In this document: one piece after another, positions 1 through 6,437 of the stretch | Layout of the letters: the number at the start of each line of letters is the position of its first letter | How positions within the stretch are numbered: the stretch's first letter is position 1 | Translations under genes and position numbers: made by a program | From: DATGLG01 sp035294245 | Lineage (GTDB): Bacteria > Pseudomonadota > Alphaproteobacteria > JACZXZ01 | Direction: 5' to 3' | NCBI GenBank assembly: GCA_035294245.1 | Contig: DATGLG010000048.1 | Coordinates: forward strand, 1-10,025 | Length of the DNA stretch: 10,025 nucleotides | The notes under the pieces: generated by a model | What the model was told of the DNA's origin: nothing | What the model saw: only the letters and a program-made list of their open reading frames with translations | The model's database searches: none

Positions 1-210
1 GAGGGCGTTGTCGTCGAACTCGTCGGTCTCGAGGCCGTCGGGGTGCTGGGCCGGGTCCTCGAAGGCGTTCTCGACGCAATAGACCTGGTAGCGCAGGCGG
101 TAGGCCTGGCGCAGGAGCTCGGGGCTGTCGGCGGGCCGGACCAGGAACTCGGCGTGCAGCGACTCGAAGCGCGGGTCGCCCGCCCGCGCGGATTGAGACC
201 AGACCAGCAT
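1..210 (-). CDS. Exosortase-system-associated acyltransferase, N-terminal part (runs off left edge)
   Basis: The reverse strand encodes 70 residues from an ATG at 210-208, open to the window edge, so only the N-terminus is present. A strong ribosome-binding site (AAAGGGGGA, about 5 bases before the ATG) fixes the start. Residues 38-67 match residues 78-107 of the complete acyltransferase at 951-1850 at 28 of 30 positions, including RLRYQVYCVENAFE and HPDGLETDEFDD. This is the conserved N-terminal block of the PEP-CTERM/exosortase-system-associated acyltransferase family (GNAT-like, related to N-acyl-amino-acid and autoinducer synthases). The substrate is unknown for the family. The leader before the block is about 40 residues shorter than in the neighbour. 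Only 3 of 70 codons end in A or T, a stronger GC bias than in the paralog. The family call is confident; whether the gene is intact beyond the edge cannot be seen. Confidence 0.82.
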   Translation of the reverse strand, partial: MLVWSQSARAGDPRFESLHAEFLVRPADSPELLRQAYRLRYQVYCVENAFEDPAQHPDGLETDEFDDNAL

Positions 211-211
211 C

Positions 212-224
212 ACGATCCCCCTTT
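212..224 (-). promoter_or_regulatory. Ribosome-binding site of the left-edge acyltransferase
   Basis: On the reverse strand a purine-rich AAAGGGGGA lies just before the ATG at 210. It decides the start of the partial gene and is the best Shine-Dalgarno match in the left third of the window. Confidence 0.6.
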
Positions 225-601
225 CGTATGTCCCCACGGTCACAATCACGTCACGCGCGGGCACCCGCGGCGGTTATGCACGCTGCGCGTGTAGCGGGAG
301 CCTAACTACATGCAGTTGTGTGAGAAAACTGCCCCCACGCAAAATCTTGCAAAGTATGGTAAACAAATTCTGAAAAAAAAGGGACCTTTTAGAGCGCTTA
401 AATGGACATTGTTGAGTCATAGGGATGGCTTTTTCGGAAGAATCGTGACTTTTTTGGACTGAAGCCGTCGCTCAATAGTGGAGAATAGCTGAGCGGGCCG
501 CCCTGCCCCAGGGAGCTCGCTCGGTCGAGACGCCTTGGCCATCGCTCCACACCGCGGATCTCTCACGTTGTGATTTTGACATTCGATTCGCATTCAAAGG
601 C

Positions 602-686
602 CGTCATTCCGGCCGGAGCGCAGCGGAGAGCCGGAATCCAGGTTTTCCGCGGAAATACTGGATTCCCGCTTTCGCGGGAATGACGA
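602..686. repeat. Palindromic dispersed repeat (REP/MITE-like)
   Basis: The element is built of nested inverted repeats. The outer arms are GTCATTCC (603-610) and GGAATGAC (677-684). The inner arms are GGAATCCAG (633-641) and CTGGATTCC (658-666). The left half folds on itself through ATTCCGGC (606-613) and GCCGGAAT (630-637). The right half folds through ATTCCCGC (662-669) and GCGGGAAT (674-681) with a 4-base loop. The centre holds the palindrome TTCCGCGGAA (645-654). From general knowledge, sequences built on 'GTCATTCCGGCCGGAGCGCA' and 'GGATTCCCGC...GCGGGAATGAC' are high-copy intergenic repeats in alphaproteobacteria. That it is multicopy in this genome is inference, since only one copy is in the window. 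It has no coding capacity and could act as a transcript-end structure. Confidence 0.75.
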
Positions 687-950
687 GGGGGAGAGTGCAG
701 ACTGAGATGTGCGCATGCCGTAGCGCCTGCGCGGGGACAAGCTTCGCGGACATGACGATCAAACAGAACGAACCGTTGGAGTCACAACACTAGATTCCGG
801 CGGGCGGGCCGGCTGGGTAGATGCGACAACCAGCAAGCGCCGCAAATAATAGCGACCTAATAGCTCGTCGGGAATGATCTAGGAAAAAGCGGCTTGCGCG
901 TGTTGCTTGCCCGGCCAGGATCGTTCGCCGGGCGCGCCCCTGGGCGCCGC

Positions 951-1850
951 TTACGCCTCGACGAGCCGCGGCCGCCAATAGCGGCTGTGATCGGTGATCA
1001 CCTCGAGGGCATCGGGTCGCTCGAACAGGATCCCTTCGAGCAGCGGGTCGAGCTCGGCGTAGCAGGGCTGCCGGAGCCCATGATAATGGACGAGGGGCCC
1101 GATATTTCGGAATTTGATCCCGATGCGGCCGAGCAATCTCAGCAGCGCCGGCTCCATGACGGCGACGAGGTGGGTGATGCCATTCTCGACGCTCATCTTG
1201 ACCACGGCCTTCATGAGCCCGAGCGTGATATGGGGTAGCACGCGCCCTTCGGCTGCGCCTTGACGGGGACTGGTCCGTCCAAAGCCCTGAAAGCCGTTGT
1301 CGACAACCGTCACATCGGAAACGCGACGGCGGAATGCCTTGGATACGGCGAAGCGGGAAATCTCCGCGGTTCGAGAGGCCGGCAGGCCGAGATCGGCGAT
1401 AAGCTCCTCGCCGCAGATGCGGCCGATGGGAAGATCGATACCCTGCGTGTCCGGCTGCGGCAGGATCAGTCGAACCGTGCCGGTCAGCGCACCTGTCGGC
1501 CTGTAGACGAGTAGGCTGTGCACCGACCGATCGTCGAATTCATCGGTCTCGAGGCCGTCGGGGTGATCCGCGGGATTCTCGAAGGCGTTCTCGACGCAGT
1601 AAACCTGATAGCGCAAGCGGAACGCCTCACGCTTCAGCTCGATGGTGTCCGCCGGCACCAAGTCGAAATAGCGGCTATACAGGTCGAGAAGCGTATCCTC
1701 CGCCGGCTGCCGCGCCGCGAATTGCGCCTTGTCGAGGGGACTTGCAGCGTGAAGCGGTTGCGTCCGATGCTCGCTGCGGTTCTGTCTCAGCATGTTCAAG
1801 GCCTCGTGCGAGAGAATTCCGAGCTCCGACGGTAATGAACCCCTCCGCAT
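951..1850 (-). CDS. PEP-CTERM/exosortase-system-associated acyltransferase
   Basis: A 299-residue soluble protein of the exosortase-system-associated acyltransferase family, GNAT-like and related to N-acyl-amino-acid (FeeM-type) and acyl-homoserine-lactone synthases. It is expected to transfer an acyl chain from a carrier to an unknown acceptor in the cytoplasm. Visible blocks, in order: RLRYQVYCVENAFE (78-91), HPDGLETDEFDD (96-107), the strand RPTGALTGTVRLILP (117-131), EISRFAVSKAFRRR (163-176), and a C-terminal block MEPALLRLLGRIGIKF (232-247) followed by GPLVHYHGLRQPCYAEL (251-267). A Gly/Arg-rich stretch at about 184-204 looks like a variable insertion. The start is uncertain: ATG at 1850 has no Shine-Dalgarno, while Met20 (1793) has a GAGG 9 bases upstream and is an equally plausible start. 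The N-terminus before the first block is longer than in the paralog at the left edge. It is monocistronic in view and divergent from the ABC operon. Confidence 0.85.
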   Translation of the reverse strand: MRRGSLPSELGILSHEALNMLRQNRSEHRTQPLHAASPLDKAQFAARQPAEDTLLDLYSRYFDLVPADTIELKREAFRLRYQVYCVENAFENPADHPDGLETDEFDDRSVHSLLVYRPTGALTGTVRLILPQPDTQGIDLPIGRICGEELIADLGLPASRTAEISRFAVSKAFRRRVSDVTVVDNGFQGFGRTSPRQGAAEGRVLPHITLGLMKAVVKMSVENGITHLVAVMEPALLRLLGRIGIKFRNIGPLVHYHGLRQPCYAELDPLLEGILFERPDALEVITDHSRYWRPRLVEA

Positions 1851-1943
1851 CAGTTGGCCGCAATGTGCTGTTATCGGCGGGTGTCTTTTTTGCCTATGCC
1901 GCCTTGGCCACTCGTCCCCGAGTATCCCCGTGTCTCTTTAAGA

Positions 1944-1957
1944 TTGCGTAAACGCAA
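1944..1957. promoter_or_regulatory. Operator-like dyad TTGCGT-AA-ACGCAA
   Basis: A perfect 6+6 inverted repeat with a 2-base centre lies 94 bases or more upstream of the acyltransferase start and about 350 bases upstream of the permease. The spacing is too tight for an RNA hairpin but suits a dimeric DNA-binding regulator. No regulator gene is in the window, so the role is inference. Confidence 0.3.
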
Positions 1958-1958
1958 G

Positions 1959-1980
1959 CCTGCCGGGCCAATTCGGCAGG
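1959..1980. repeat. Inverted repeat, 7-bp stem
   Basis: CCTGCCG (1959-1965) and CGGCAGG (1974-1980) are perfect complements around an 8-base loop. No T-run follows on either strand, so it is not a standard intrinsic terminator. It sits two bases from the TTGCGT dyad. Confidence 0.4.
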
Positions 1981-2107
1981 CGCTGCTCGGCGCTCCGGAG
2001 GGGAAGGAGAGTTTTGCCGAGCATAGCCAAGCAATTAAGCGCCTATGCCGGCGCTTGCGCGAGGACTGCCGCGCCAAGCTCGGCGCCCGGCGGATTTACC
2101 CAAAATT

Positions 2108-2140
2108 AAGGGCTTCGCCGCGAATATTGCGGCGAACCTT
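2108..2140 (+). repeat. Long hairpin in the leader of the ABC operon
   Basis: TTCGCCGC (2114-2121) pairs with GCGGCGAA (2129-2136) around the 7-base loop GAATATT. The stem extends outward through AAGG (2108-2111) and CCTT (2137-2140) past a two-base GC bulge, giving 12 pairs. A smaller hairpin (AAGCGCC 2037-2043 / GGCGCTT 2050-2056) precedes it. No U-tract follows, so a terminator is unlikely. It could be an mRNA leader structure or a repeat remnant. Confidence 0.4.
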
Positions 2141-2302
2141 GCTATGCCGCTCGGCTGCGGTCGCAGTCGATGCCATCTGCCCTCGGCCGCCGACAAAGCC
2201 GGCATGGCGCGCGGCGATAAAGTGCCACAGCTGACCTATTCGGGGCGATCGTCACACCTCGACAGGGGCGTGACCGTAACTAGCGCGAAGCGAGGCACGG
2301 GC

Positions 2303-3427
2303 ATGCGGATCGTCTTGGCCTTTCGGAACCTTTGGCATGACAGGGTGAGGTTTGCCGTCACCCTGGCCGGAATCGTCTTCGCGGTGGTGCTGATCACGAT
2401 ACAGCTCGGCCTGTTCATCGGGTTCGCCGAGACGACTTCGAGCCTCATCGATCACGCGAGGGCCGATATCTGGATCGGCGCAAGGGGCGTCCAGGACGTC
2501 GACCAGACGGTGCCGTTCGACGATCACAAGCAATACCGGGTGCTCGGCTTGGACGGGGTCGGCGCGACCGAGCCCTATATTGCCCAGTTCGCGCCGTGGA
2601 ACGCCGTCGGGAACGCGCCGGAGACCGTCATCGTCGTGGGATTCGATCCCGATACCGGTGTCGCCGCGCCCTGGAACGTCGTCGCCGGCAGCGTCGCCGA
2701 TCTGAAGCTGCCGGATACCGTCATGATCGACGAGCTTTATGCCGGCAAGCTCGGCGTGAAGCGGCTCGGACAGGTCGTGGAGATCAACGGCCATCATGCG
2801 CGCGTGGTCGCCTTCACGCGCGGAATTCGCTCCTTCACCCAATCTCCCTATGTCTTCGCGACGCTGAAATCGGCCCGCAAATACCTCGATCTGCCGAGTC
2901 ATCACGCCGATTATATCCTCGTCACTCTCCGGCCCGATGCCGACCCGACCGCCGTCAGGAATGCGATCGCCTCGCGCCTCGACAATATGGCGGTGCTGAC
3001 GAAGGCCGAGTTCAGCCGGCGCACGCGCCTCTACTGGATGATCACGACGGGTGCGGGCTTGGCGGTGTTGGTCGCTGCGGTGATGGGGCTGCTGGTTGGC
3101 AGCGTCGTCGTCGCGCAAACGCTCTATGCCACAACGATCGATCACCTAAAGGAGTTCGCCACGCTCCGCGCGATCGGAGCCGCCGGGCGATACATCTATG
3201 CGATCATTCTCTGGCAGGCGGCGATCAGCGCCGCCTTGGGATACGGCGTTGGCCTAGCCCTTGCGACCCTGGCGACGCACGTCGCGAAAGATGCGGGCCC
3301 GGCCATTCCGATGCCGTGGCCGCTGGCGGTCATGGTGGGCATCCTCACGCTCGTGATGTGCGCGGGAGCTGCGGTCATCTCCATACGTAAGGTCATGCGC
3401 GTCGACCCGGTTGCGGTGTTCCGATGA
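2303..3427 (+). CDS. ABC exporter permease, FtsX/MacB fold (DevC-like)
   Basis: A 374-residue inner-membrane permease of the MacB/FtsX-type class, closest by eye to DevC of the DevBCA exporters. The start ATG at 2303 has a GAGG 7 bases upstream and gives the typical N-terminus MRIVLAFRNLWHDRVRF (amphipathic and basic). TM1 spans about residues 18-41. A large periplasmic domain covers about 43-245. TM2 is at about 249-276, TM3 at about 297-325 and TM4 at about 338-360. The segment DHLKEFATLRAIGA (280-293), just after TM2, is the cytoplasmic coupling region characteristic of DevC-like proteins. The C-terminus RKVMRVDPVAVFR is the usual '..DPAxALR'-like tail. The stop overlaps the next gene's start (ATGA, 3424-3427), so the two are translationally coupled and should form one exporter. 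An in-frame ATG at 2045 would add 86 residues without family support. The substrate is unknown: lipids or glycolipids in Dev systems, peptides or porphyrins in MacB. Confidence 0.87.
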   Translation: MRIVLAFRNLWHDRVRFAVTLAGIVFAVVLITIQLGLFIGFAETTSSLIDHARADIWIGARGVQDVDQTVPFDDHKQYRVLGLDGVGATEPYIAQFAPWNAVGNAPETVIVVGFDPDTGVAAPWNVVAGSVADLKLPDTVMIDELYAGKLGVKRLGQVVEINGHHARVVAFTRGIRSFTQSPYVFATLKSARKYLDLPSHHADYILVTLRPDADPTAVRNAIASRLDNMAVLTKAEFSRRTRLYWMITTGAGLAVLVAAVMGLLVGSVVVAQTLYATTIDHLKEFATLRAIGAAGRYIYAIILWQAAISAALGYGVGLALATLATHVAKDAGPAIPMPWPLAVMVGILTLVMCAGAAVISIRKVMRVDPVAVFR

Positions 3428-5385
3428 ACGCGATCACCAAGCTTCGCCAGGCGGTCGTCTCGGCGCGCGGGTTGCACAAGACCCATGCCGCGAGGGCGGC
3501 CGCCGTTCATGCGCTACGCGGCGTCGATCTCGATATCCATCGCGGCCTGGTGACCGTTCTGCGCGGCCCCTCGGGGAGCGGCAAGACGACTTTGCTGTCC
3601 GTGATCGGTTGCATTCTGCGTCCGGACAGCGGGAGCCTCCGTATCAACGGCCGAGACATGCTGGGCCTAAGCCAGGCGGCGCTGAGCGATCTCCGGCGGA
3701 CGGAGATCGGCTTTGTCTTCCAAAGCTACAACCTGTTTCCGAGCATCACCGCATGGCAGAACGTGGCATTGGCGCTCGATCTCAGGGCGGTCCCGCGGCC
3801 CCGGCTGCGTCCGCTGGCCTTGGCGGCCCTCGCCAAGGTCGGTCTCGCCGATAAAGCCGAGAGCTTCCCTCATGAGCTCAGCGGCGGTCAGCAGCAACGG
3901 GTGGCGATCGCCCGCGCGATCGTCGGATCTCCCTCGATCCTCCTCGCCGACGAGCCCACGGCCGCGCTCGATTCCCACAACGGTCGTCACGTCGTCGAAT
4001 TGTTGTGTCGACTCGCGCACGAAGACGGCAAGGCCGTCGTCATCGTCACCCACGACGAGCGGATCATGGAATTCGCGGATCGCATCATCTCCATGGAGGA
4101 TGGGAAAGTGATTCCGTCTCCCTTCGACCCCTCTCGGCCGGGGCTTCCAGAGGAGCTCCTGGCGATCGAAGCGCGCGATCCCCCCGAAGCCTTGGAGACC
4201 TTGGCCGCGGCGTCGCCCGCATCAGCCGCTGCAGCGTCGGCCGATGGCTATTCCGCGGTCTCCGGTCAGCCGTCTGGACGCGGCTGGATGCGGCGGCTGG
4301 GCTCCCTTGCCGTCTTCGCGCTATCTCTGCTCATCGGCCTGACCGTCGCCTCCGATCTGCCGGTATCGCGCAGTCGCGCAGAGCTGCCGAAAGCGGCGCC
4401 TTCCATTAGCGAAGCGCCGGCGCAAGCCGATCCGGCGCCGCGAGTGATCGCCGCCGTCGGCAAGGTCGAGCCCGCATCGTCGGAGGTGGTTCTCGCCGCC
4501 GATATCGATGGCCGCCTCGAAAAGCTTCTTGTCAAAGAAGGAGATTCGGTTCGGGCCGGCGAGGTCGTCGCCGAGCTGGATCACGGTGTGTATCAGGCGC
4601 GCATCGATGAGGCGACAGCGCTCATTCATCAGCGCGAGGCCGAGCTCCTCCGCCTCAAGAACGGTGCGAGGATCGAGGAGCGTCGGGAGGCGGAGGCCGC
4701 CGTTCAGGAGGCGGAGGCCGTCGCGCGCAACACCGCCATCGAGCTGGCGCGGCGGGAGACGCTGAACAAGCAGGGCTTCACTTCGCTCGAGGAGCTGCAG
4801 CGCATCGTGCGGCAGGATGCCGTGGCACGCGCCCAGCTCGAGCAGGCGCGCGAGAGATATCAGCTCGTCATGGGCGCACCTCGTGTCGAGGACGTCGCCA
4901 AGGCCACGGCGGCGGTCGAGCTTGCAGACGCGCAGCTGCAGGAAGCGCGCGCCATGATGGATAAGACGTATATCCGGTCGCCGATCAGCGGGACGGTCCT
5001 TCACAAATATCACAATCCCGGCGAGGTGCTGGTGGCGATGCGCGACTCGAACATCGTCTCGGTCGGCGATCTGAGCAAGCTGCAAGTCTGGGCGGAGGTC
5101 GACGAGGCGGACATCGCCGGACTCGCGCCGGGGGAGCGCGCTTATGTGAAGGCGCGCGCCTTTGGTGAGAAGCGGTTTTCCGGCCGCGTCGTGGAAATCG
5201 GCCGCAAGGTGGGCGAGAAGGGGGTTTATACCGGCGAGCCCGGCGAACGGGTCGACACCAAGGTGGTGAGGGTCAAGATCGTCCTCGACGCGCCGCAAGG
5301 GCTGGTGCCGGGAATGACCGTCGATGCGTTTCTTGCGCCGCGATCAACCGGAGAATCGCTGGCCGAGGCGCAGCCGCGCGACTGA
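3424..5385 (+). CDS. Fused ABC ATPase and HlyD-like membrane-fusion adaptor (DevA-DevB fusion)
   Basis: One 653-residue open frame joins two proteins that are normally separate. Residues 1-235 are a MacB/DevA/LolD-type ATPase: Walker A GPSGSGKTT (48-56), Q-loop Q100, signature LSGGQQQR (152-159), Walker B ILLADEP (172-178), D-loop ALD (181-183), switch His210. All catalytic motifs are intact. An Ala/Pro/Ser-rich linker (about 236-288) ends in RGWMRR, then one TM helix (about 292-309) places the rest in the periplasm. Residues 340-653 are an HlyD/DevB-like adaptor: first lipoyl half-motif (about 344-388), a long coiled-coil hairpin (about 393-512), second lipoyl half IRSPISGTVL (517-526), then a beta-barrel domain to about 637. 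The gene starts inside the permease stop, so ATPase, adaptor and permease are made together. Met289 (4288) could be an internal start releasing a free adaptor, but no clear ribosome-binding site precedes it. An outer-membrane partner would be needed. Confidence 0.9.
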   Translation: MNAITKLRQAVVSARGLHKTHAARAAAVHALRGVDLDIHRGLVTVLRGPSGSGKTTLLSVIGCILRPDSGSLRINGRDMLGLSQAALSDLRRTEIGFVFQSYNLFPSITAWQNVALALDLRAVPRPRLRPLALAALAKVGLADKAESFPHELSGGQQQRVAIARAIVGSPSILLADEPTAALDSHNGRHVVELLCRLAHEDGKAVVIVTHDERIMEFADRIISMEDGKVIPSPFDPSRPGLPEELLAIEARDPPEALETLAAASPASAAAASADGYSAVSGQPSGRGWMRRLGSLAVFALSLLIGLTVASDLPVSRSRAELPKAAPSISEAPAQADPAPRVIAAVGKVEPASSEVVLAADIDGRLEKLLVKEGDSVRAGEVVAELDHGVYQARIDEATALIHQREAELLRLKNGARIEERREAEAAVQEAEAVARNTAIELARRETLNKQGFTSLEELQRIVRQDAVARAQLEQARERYQLVMGAPRVEDVAKATAAVELADAQLQEARAMMDKTYIRSPISGTVLHKYHNPGEVLVAMRDSNIVSVGDLSKLQVWAEVDEADIAGLAPGERAYVKARAFGEKRFSGRVVEIGRKVGEKGVYTGEPGERVDTKVVRVKIVLDAPQGLVPGMTVDAFLAPRSTGESLAEAQPRD

Positions 5386-5390
5386 CCCGC

Positions 5391-6437
5391 TCAAACCGGC
5401 CGGACGGCGCCTTCGCCCAGACCGGCGAGGGCCTGTCGCGCCGATCTTGTCCAGTCGTGCTTGCGCACCTGGGCGAGGATGCGGGATTCGTCGAAATGCG
5501 TCTGCATTGCGGCCGCCATGGCCTCCGAGAGACCGTCGGGCCGCGAAGGGTTATAGAGAATGCCGCGATCCCGTCCGACGGCATCCTTGAGAAAGCCCAA
5601 GGCCGGCGCCACCACGGGCCGGCCGAAGCTCAAGGCCAGCATCGCGCCGCCCGAGGTCAGGACGTCGCGATAGGGCAGGACGACGGCGTCGCTGGCCTTG
5701 AGATATGTCTGAATCTCATTCTCCGGGACGAAGCCTGCATGAAGCGCGATGCGTGCCTTGCTCCGCGTGACGGCAGTCCGGATGGCGGTTTCGTATTGGG
5801 GGTCCTGGAATTTCCCCGCGATCACCAGGGTCGCTCGGGCGGGAAGTCGCTGAAACGCCTCGATGAGGTATTCGAGGTTCTTGTAAGGCTTACACAGGCC
5901 AATGAAGAGGAAGACGCAGTCCTCTTCCGCCAGGCCGAGACGGGCGCGCGCCGCTTCCCGCGTGATGTCGTTGGCGTAATAGCCGATCCAGTGGCCGTGG
6001 TCGACCAGCACCGTTCGCCCCGCCATTCGTGGGAAGATACGAAGGATTTCCGCTTCCGCCGAGGAGCCGTGGACGAGGAAGCGATAGGCCAGCATGACGA
6101 CGAGACGCCTGGCCCAGACATCGAGCGCGGGAATGACGCAGCGGTCGTGGGGCCAGGCATTATGCACGGTCCACAGCAGACGCGTTCCCCGCCAGCGCGC
6201 GAGGGCGAGGAGAAAAAGGAACACCAGGAAGCCGCGCAGGCACCGGGCGGGCCGCGGGCTGGCGTAGAAGAAGGACGGCCAATGCATGTGAAGGTAATCG
6301 ATGTTCCGCAGGTTCTTCAGGAGCCAGCGGCCTGAAAATACGCCTTCGTGCACCTTGACGCCGAGGGACTCGAGCGCCGGATAGAAGCACTCGGTGTAGG
6401 AATCCCCTCTGCGCGGGAAGGCCATTATCGAAATCAT
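5391..6437 (-). CDS. GT-B fold glycosyltransferase (GT4-like)
   Basis: A 348-residue glycosyltransferase, about the usual size for family-4-like enzymes and likely at the cytoplasmic face of the membrane. The N-terminal acceptor half contains HMHWPSFFY (50-58), a hydrophobic segment (about 69-80) that may dock on the membrane, and WTVHNAWPHD (89-98). The C-terminal donor half starts around VFLFIGLCKPYKNLEYLIEAF (175-195), the typical 'G...YKN...LI.AF' strand, followed by VIAGKF (205-210), HAGFVPENEI (233-242) and ASDAVVLPYRD (248-258). The site usually holding the ExxxxxxxE motif reads TSGGAMLALSFGRPVVAP (261-278), a variant with Ser/Gly and Leu in place of the usual glutamates. It is the last gene of the leftward operon, 121 bases after the nucleotidyltransferase. 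The start ATG (6437) lacks a clear Shine-Dalgarno, and Met5 is an alternative. It ends 5 bases from the stop of the convergent ABC fusion gene. Sugar specificity cannot be read. Confidence 0.83.
   Translation of the reverse strand: MISIMAFPRRGDSYTECFYPALESLGVKVHEGVFSGRWLLKNLRNIDYLHMHWPSFFYASPRPARCLRGFLVFLFLLALARWRGTRLLWTVHNAWPHDRCVIPALDVWARRLVVMLAYRFLVHGSSAEAEILRIFPRMAGRTVLVDHGHWIGYYANDITREAARARLGLAEEDCVFLFIGLCKPYKNLEYLIEAFQRLPARATLVIAGKFQDPQYETAIRTAVTRSKARIALHAGFVPENEIQTYLKASDAVVLPYRDVLTSGGAMLALSFGRPVVAPALGFLKDAVGRDRGILYNPSRPDGLSEAMAAAMQTHFDESRILAQVRKHDWTRSARQALAGLGEGAVRPV

Larger units (their letters stand above)
211..950. other. 740-base spacer between the two acyltransferase genes
   Basis: No convincing gene is seen. 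From about 300 to 475 the DNA is visibly AT-rich against a GC-rich background, with an A8 run at 373-380 and a dyad AAAAGG/CCTTTT at 377-382 and 385-390. It probably holds the promoter of the leftward gene starting at 210, but no clean -35/-10 pair stands out. A palindromic dispersed repeat occupies about 602-686. The remainder (690-950) is ordinary GC-rich DNA with short dyads, including a 5-base stem at 931-935/944-948 just past the stop of the acyltransferase. That stem has no T-run, so I do not call it a terminator. Confidence 0.6.
1851..2302. other. 452-base divergent spacer upstream of the ABC operon
   Basis: This spacer lies between two divergently transcribed genes and should carry both promoters, though none is clear by eye. 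It contains several inverted repeats (listed separately): the dyad TTGCGT-AA-ACGCAA at 1944-1957, CCTGCCG/CGGCAGG at 1959-1980, AAGCGCC/GGCGCTT at 2037-2056, and a longer hairpin at 2108-2140. The octamer CTATGCCG occurs three times (1894, 2043, 2142). An in-frame extension of the permease could begin at 2045, but its translation resembles no permease N-terminus, so I treat the region as noncoding. Confidence 0.55.

Noticed and set aside
43..294. 83-residue forward open frame at the left edge
   Set aside because: It lies opposite the partial acyltransferase, whose reverse frame matches the complete paralog at 28 of 30 residues.
300..420. Sigma-54 promoter of the kind linked to some PEP-CTERM regulons
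   Set aside because: No GG-N10-GC element with the surrounding consensus was found on either strand.
602..686. CRISPR repeat
   Set aside because: Only one nested palindrome, with no regularly spaced direct repeats.
931..948. Terminator after the acyltransferase (GGCGC/GCGCC stem)
   Set aside because: The stem has only 5 pairs and there is no T-run on the reverse strand.
1854..2234. 126-residue forward open frame in the divergent spacer
   Set aside because: Arg/Pro/Ala-rich translation with no domain; it spans hairpins and lacks a ribosome-binding site.
2045..2302. 86-residue N-terminal extension of the permease
   Set aside because: The translation is unlike any permease N-terminus, the region contains several hairpins, and the ATG at 2303 has a Shine-Dalgarno and starts the canonical amphipathic segment.
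2252..3145. 297-residue reverse-strand open frame opposite the permease
   Set aside because: Asp/Arg/His-rich composition typical of an antisense shadow, with no recognisable domain.
4321..5298. 325-residue reverse-strand open frame opposite the adaptor domain
   Set aside because: Shadow of the coiled-coil coding region; no family motif and no ribosome-binding site.
5457..6335. 292-residue forward open frame opposite the glycosyltransferase
   Set aside because: Antisense shadow; the reverse frame carries the glycosyltransferase motifs.
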